Positions 5,463-6,644 of a stretch of 6,644 bases of DNA are shown one piece after another. Under the pieces are notes generated by a model. It had not been told where the DNA came from and searched no databases. It saw nothing but the letters and a program-made list of their open reading frames with translations. Position numbers and translations under genes: made by a program. How positions within the stretch are numbered: position 1 is the stretch's first letter; every line of letters starts with the position of its first letter. This DNA comes from Flavobacteriales bacterium (GTDB taxonomy: Bacteria; Bacteroidota; Bacteroidia; Flavobacteriales; Flavobacteriaceae): positions 1 through 6,644 of the forward strand of contig JALVKK010000343.1 of NCBI GenBank assembly GCA_027033875.1, read 5' to 3'.

Positions 5463-6644
5463 TTATTTTCCGTAATTTTGATAGGTTTTTTCAATAATTT
5501 TGATGATTAAATCACGGGCTGTTTGCATGGATTCAACGGGAACAAATTCGTAAGGACCGTGAAAATTTAATCCGCCGGCAAATATATTGGGACAAGCTAA
5601 GCCCATAAATGACAATTGCGCACCGTCCGTACCGCCGCGAATGGGTTTGATGATAGGTTTTATGCCTAAATCGGTCATAGCTTCTACAACAATGCTAATG
5701 ACGTGTTTGACCGGTTCTACTTTTTCGCGCATATTAAAATATTGGTCTTTCAATGCCAGTTCAACCGTTCCTTCGCCGTATTTTTTATTTAAATCAGATG
5801 TTATTTTTTCAAAATATTTTTTGCGTTCTTCAAACTTTTCACGGTCAAAATCGCGGATAATATATTCCAATTCGGTCAATTCCACATCTCCTTTCATATT
5901 GTGCAAGTGATAAAAGCCTTCGTAGCCTTCGGTTGCTTCCGGTGTTTCATCTTTGGGAAAAGCTTTGATAAATTCGGCGGCTATCGTCATAGAATTAATC
6001 ATTTTATTTTTGGCATAGCCCGGGTGTACGCTTTTACCGTTAATTTTAACTTTGGCACCTGCGGCATTAAAATTTTCGTATTCAAATTCACCAACTGTCG
6101 AACCGTCCATGGTATAAGCCCAATCGGCACCGAATTTTTTAACATTGAAATTTTGAGCACCCAAACCGATTTCTTCGTCCGGATTAAAGCCGACTCTGAT
6201 TTTGCCGTGTTTTATTTCGGGATGTTTAATCAAGTATGCCATTGCATCGACGATTTCCGCTATACCGGCTTTATCGTCGGCACCGAGTAGCGAATTACCA
6301 TCGGTATGAATGAGTGTTTGACCTATATATTTTTTTAATTCGGGAAAATAATCCGGCGATAAAATTAAGCCTTTTTCTTTGTTTAATACGATATCACTTC
6401 CGTCATACTTTTCGACAAATTGCGGATTGACATTAGCGCCACTGTAGTCAGGTGCGGTATCCATGTGGGCGATAAATCCGATAACGGGTACTTGTTTGTC
6501 CGTATTGGCAGGCAAAGTGGCATAGACGTAGCCCTTATCGTCTATTTCAACCTCTTGCATACCGATTTCTTTTAAATCGTCAACCAACAAACGAGCGAGA
6601 ACCCACTGTTTATCAGAACTGGGAACCGTATCGGATTCCGGGTC
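5463..6644 (-). CDS. pepT: Peptidase T, tripeptide aminopeptidase (5' partial)
   Basis: A cytoplasmic M20B zinc exopeptidase that removes the N-terminal residue from tripeptides. The reading frame runs to the window edge: the 18 codons before 6590 read DPESDTVPSSDKQWVLAR, a typical PepT N-terminal stretch, so the true start lies outside and about 16-18 residues are missing. The in-frame TTG at 6590 is internal. In the 393-residue visible fragment the dinuclear metal and catalytic residues are complete: H60-M-D62, D123 in GADDKAG, the pair E157-E158 in NPDEE, D180 in TMDGS, and H362 in NFHGPYEF. The substrate-binding block RGGTDGAQLSFMG is at 336-348. These align with E. coli PepT H78, D80, D140, E173, E174, D196 and H379 at a near-constant offset, so there are no internal losses. 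A strong terminator follows 7 nt after the TAA stop. Confidence 0.97.
   Translation of the reverse strand, partial: DPESDTVPSSDKQWVLARLLVDDLKEIGMQEVEIDDKGYVYATLPANTDKQVPVIGFIAHMDTAPDYSGANVNPQFVEKYDGSDIVLNKEKGLILSPDYFPELKKYIGQTLIHTDGNSLLGADDKAGIAEIVDAMAYLIKHPEIKHGKIRVGFNPDEEIGLGAQNFNVKKFGADWAYTMDGSTVGEFEYENFNAAGAKVKINGKSVHPGYAKNKMINSMTIAAEFIKAFPKDETPEATEGYEGFYHLHNMKGDVELTELEYIIRDFDREKFEERKKYFEKITSDLNKKYGEGTVELALKDQYFNMREKVEPVKHVISIVVEAMTDLGIKPIIKPIRGGTDGAQLSFMGLACPNIFAGGLNFHGPYEFVPVESMQTARDLIIKIIEKTYQNYGK

Noticed and set aside
5587..6290. Two plus-strand open frames (5587-5910 and 5901-6290) opposite pepT
   Set aside because: They lie antisense to a well-conserved gene with all catalytic residues, have no recognisable motifs, and their composition is what the complement of AT-rich coding sequence gives.
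1..6644. CRISPR array, insertion sequence, tRNA, phage or defence system
   Set aside because: No regularly spaced repeats, transposase-like frames, terminal inverted repeats or tRNA-like cloverleaf were seen; the genes are housekeeping or envelope types.

Overview
The window looks like an ordinary AT-rich chromosomal segment of a Bacteroidota bacterium, probably Bacteroidales-like, though the genus cannot be read from the sequence. Support comes from a near-canonical Bacteroidota promoter (TTG, 21 nt, TATCTTTG) in front of the SRP RNA, a DUF4369-type lipoprotein, a single-chain glycine decarboxylase, and start codons without clear Shine-Dalgarno sequences.

Layout, left to right. At 3-149 on the plus strand is the C-terminal end of a membrane protein that cannot be identified. 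Everything else reads on the minus strand. The lipoprotein (693-1385) and a PAP2-family phosphatase (151-693) form a two-gene unit joined by a TAATG stop/start overlap, with a candidate promoter at 1409-1438. Upstream lies a short-chain dehydrogenase (1462-2280). At 2341-2436 is the short bacterial signal recognition particle RNA (ffs), with its own promoter and a terminal T-tract. Then come full-length gcvP (2567-5401) and pepT (5463 to the window edge, 5' end missing). A strong hairpin terminator at 5424-5455 separates pepT from gcvP.

The genes do not form one pathway. PepT releases amino acids from tripeptides. GcvP decarboxylates glycine for the glycine cleavage system, whose T, H and L proteins are not here. 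SRP RNA serves co-translational membrane targeting. The lipoprotein and PAP2 pair is the only tightly coupled unit, and its joint role is unknown.

No mobile element, CRISPR array, tRNA or novel system was seen. The items most worth checking are the SRP RNA, the lipoprotein that stops where relatives carry a thioredoxin domain, the corrected gcvP and pepT starts, and the pepT terminator sitting directly against gcvP with little room for a promoter. No gene-free stretch exceeds 300 bases; the longest, 2281-2566, holds the SRP RNA.
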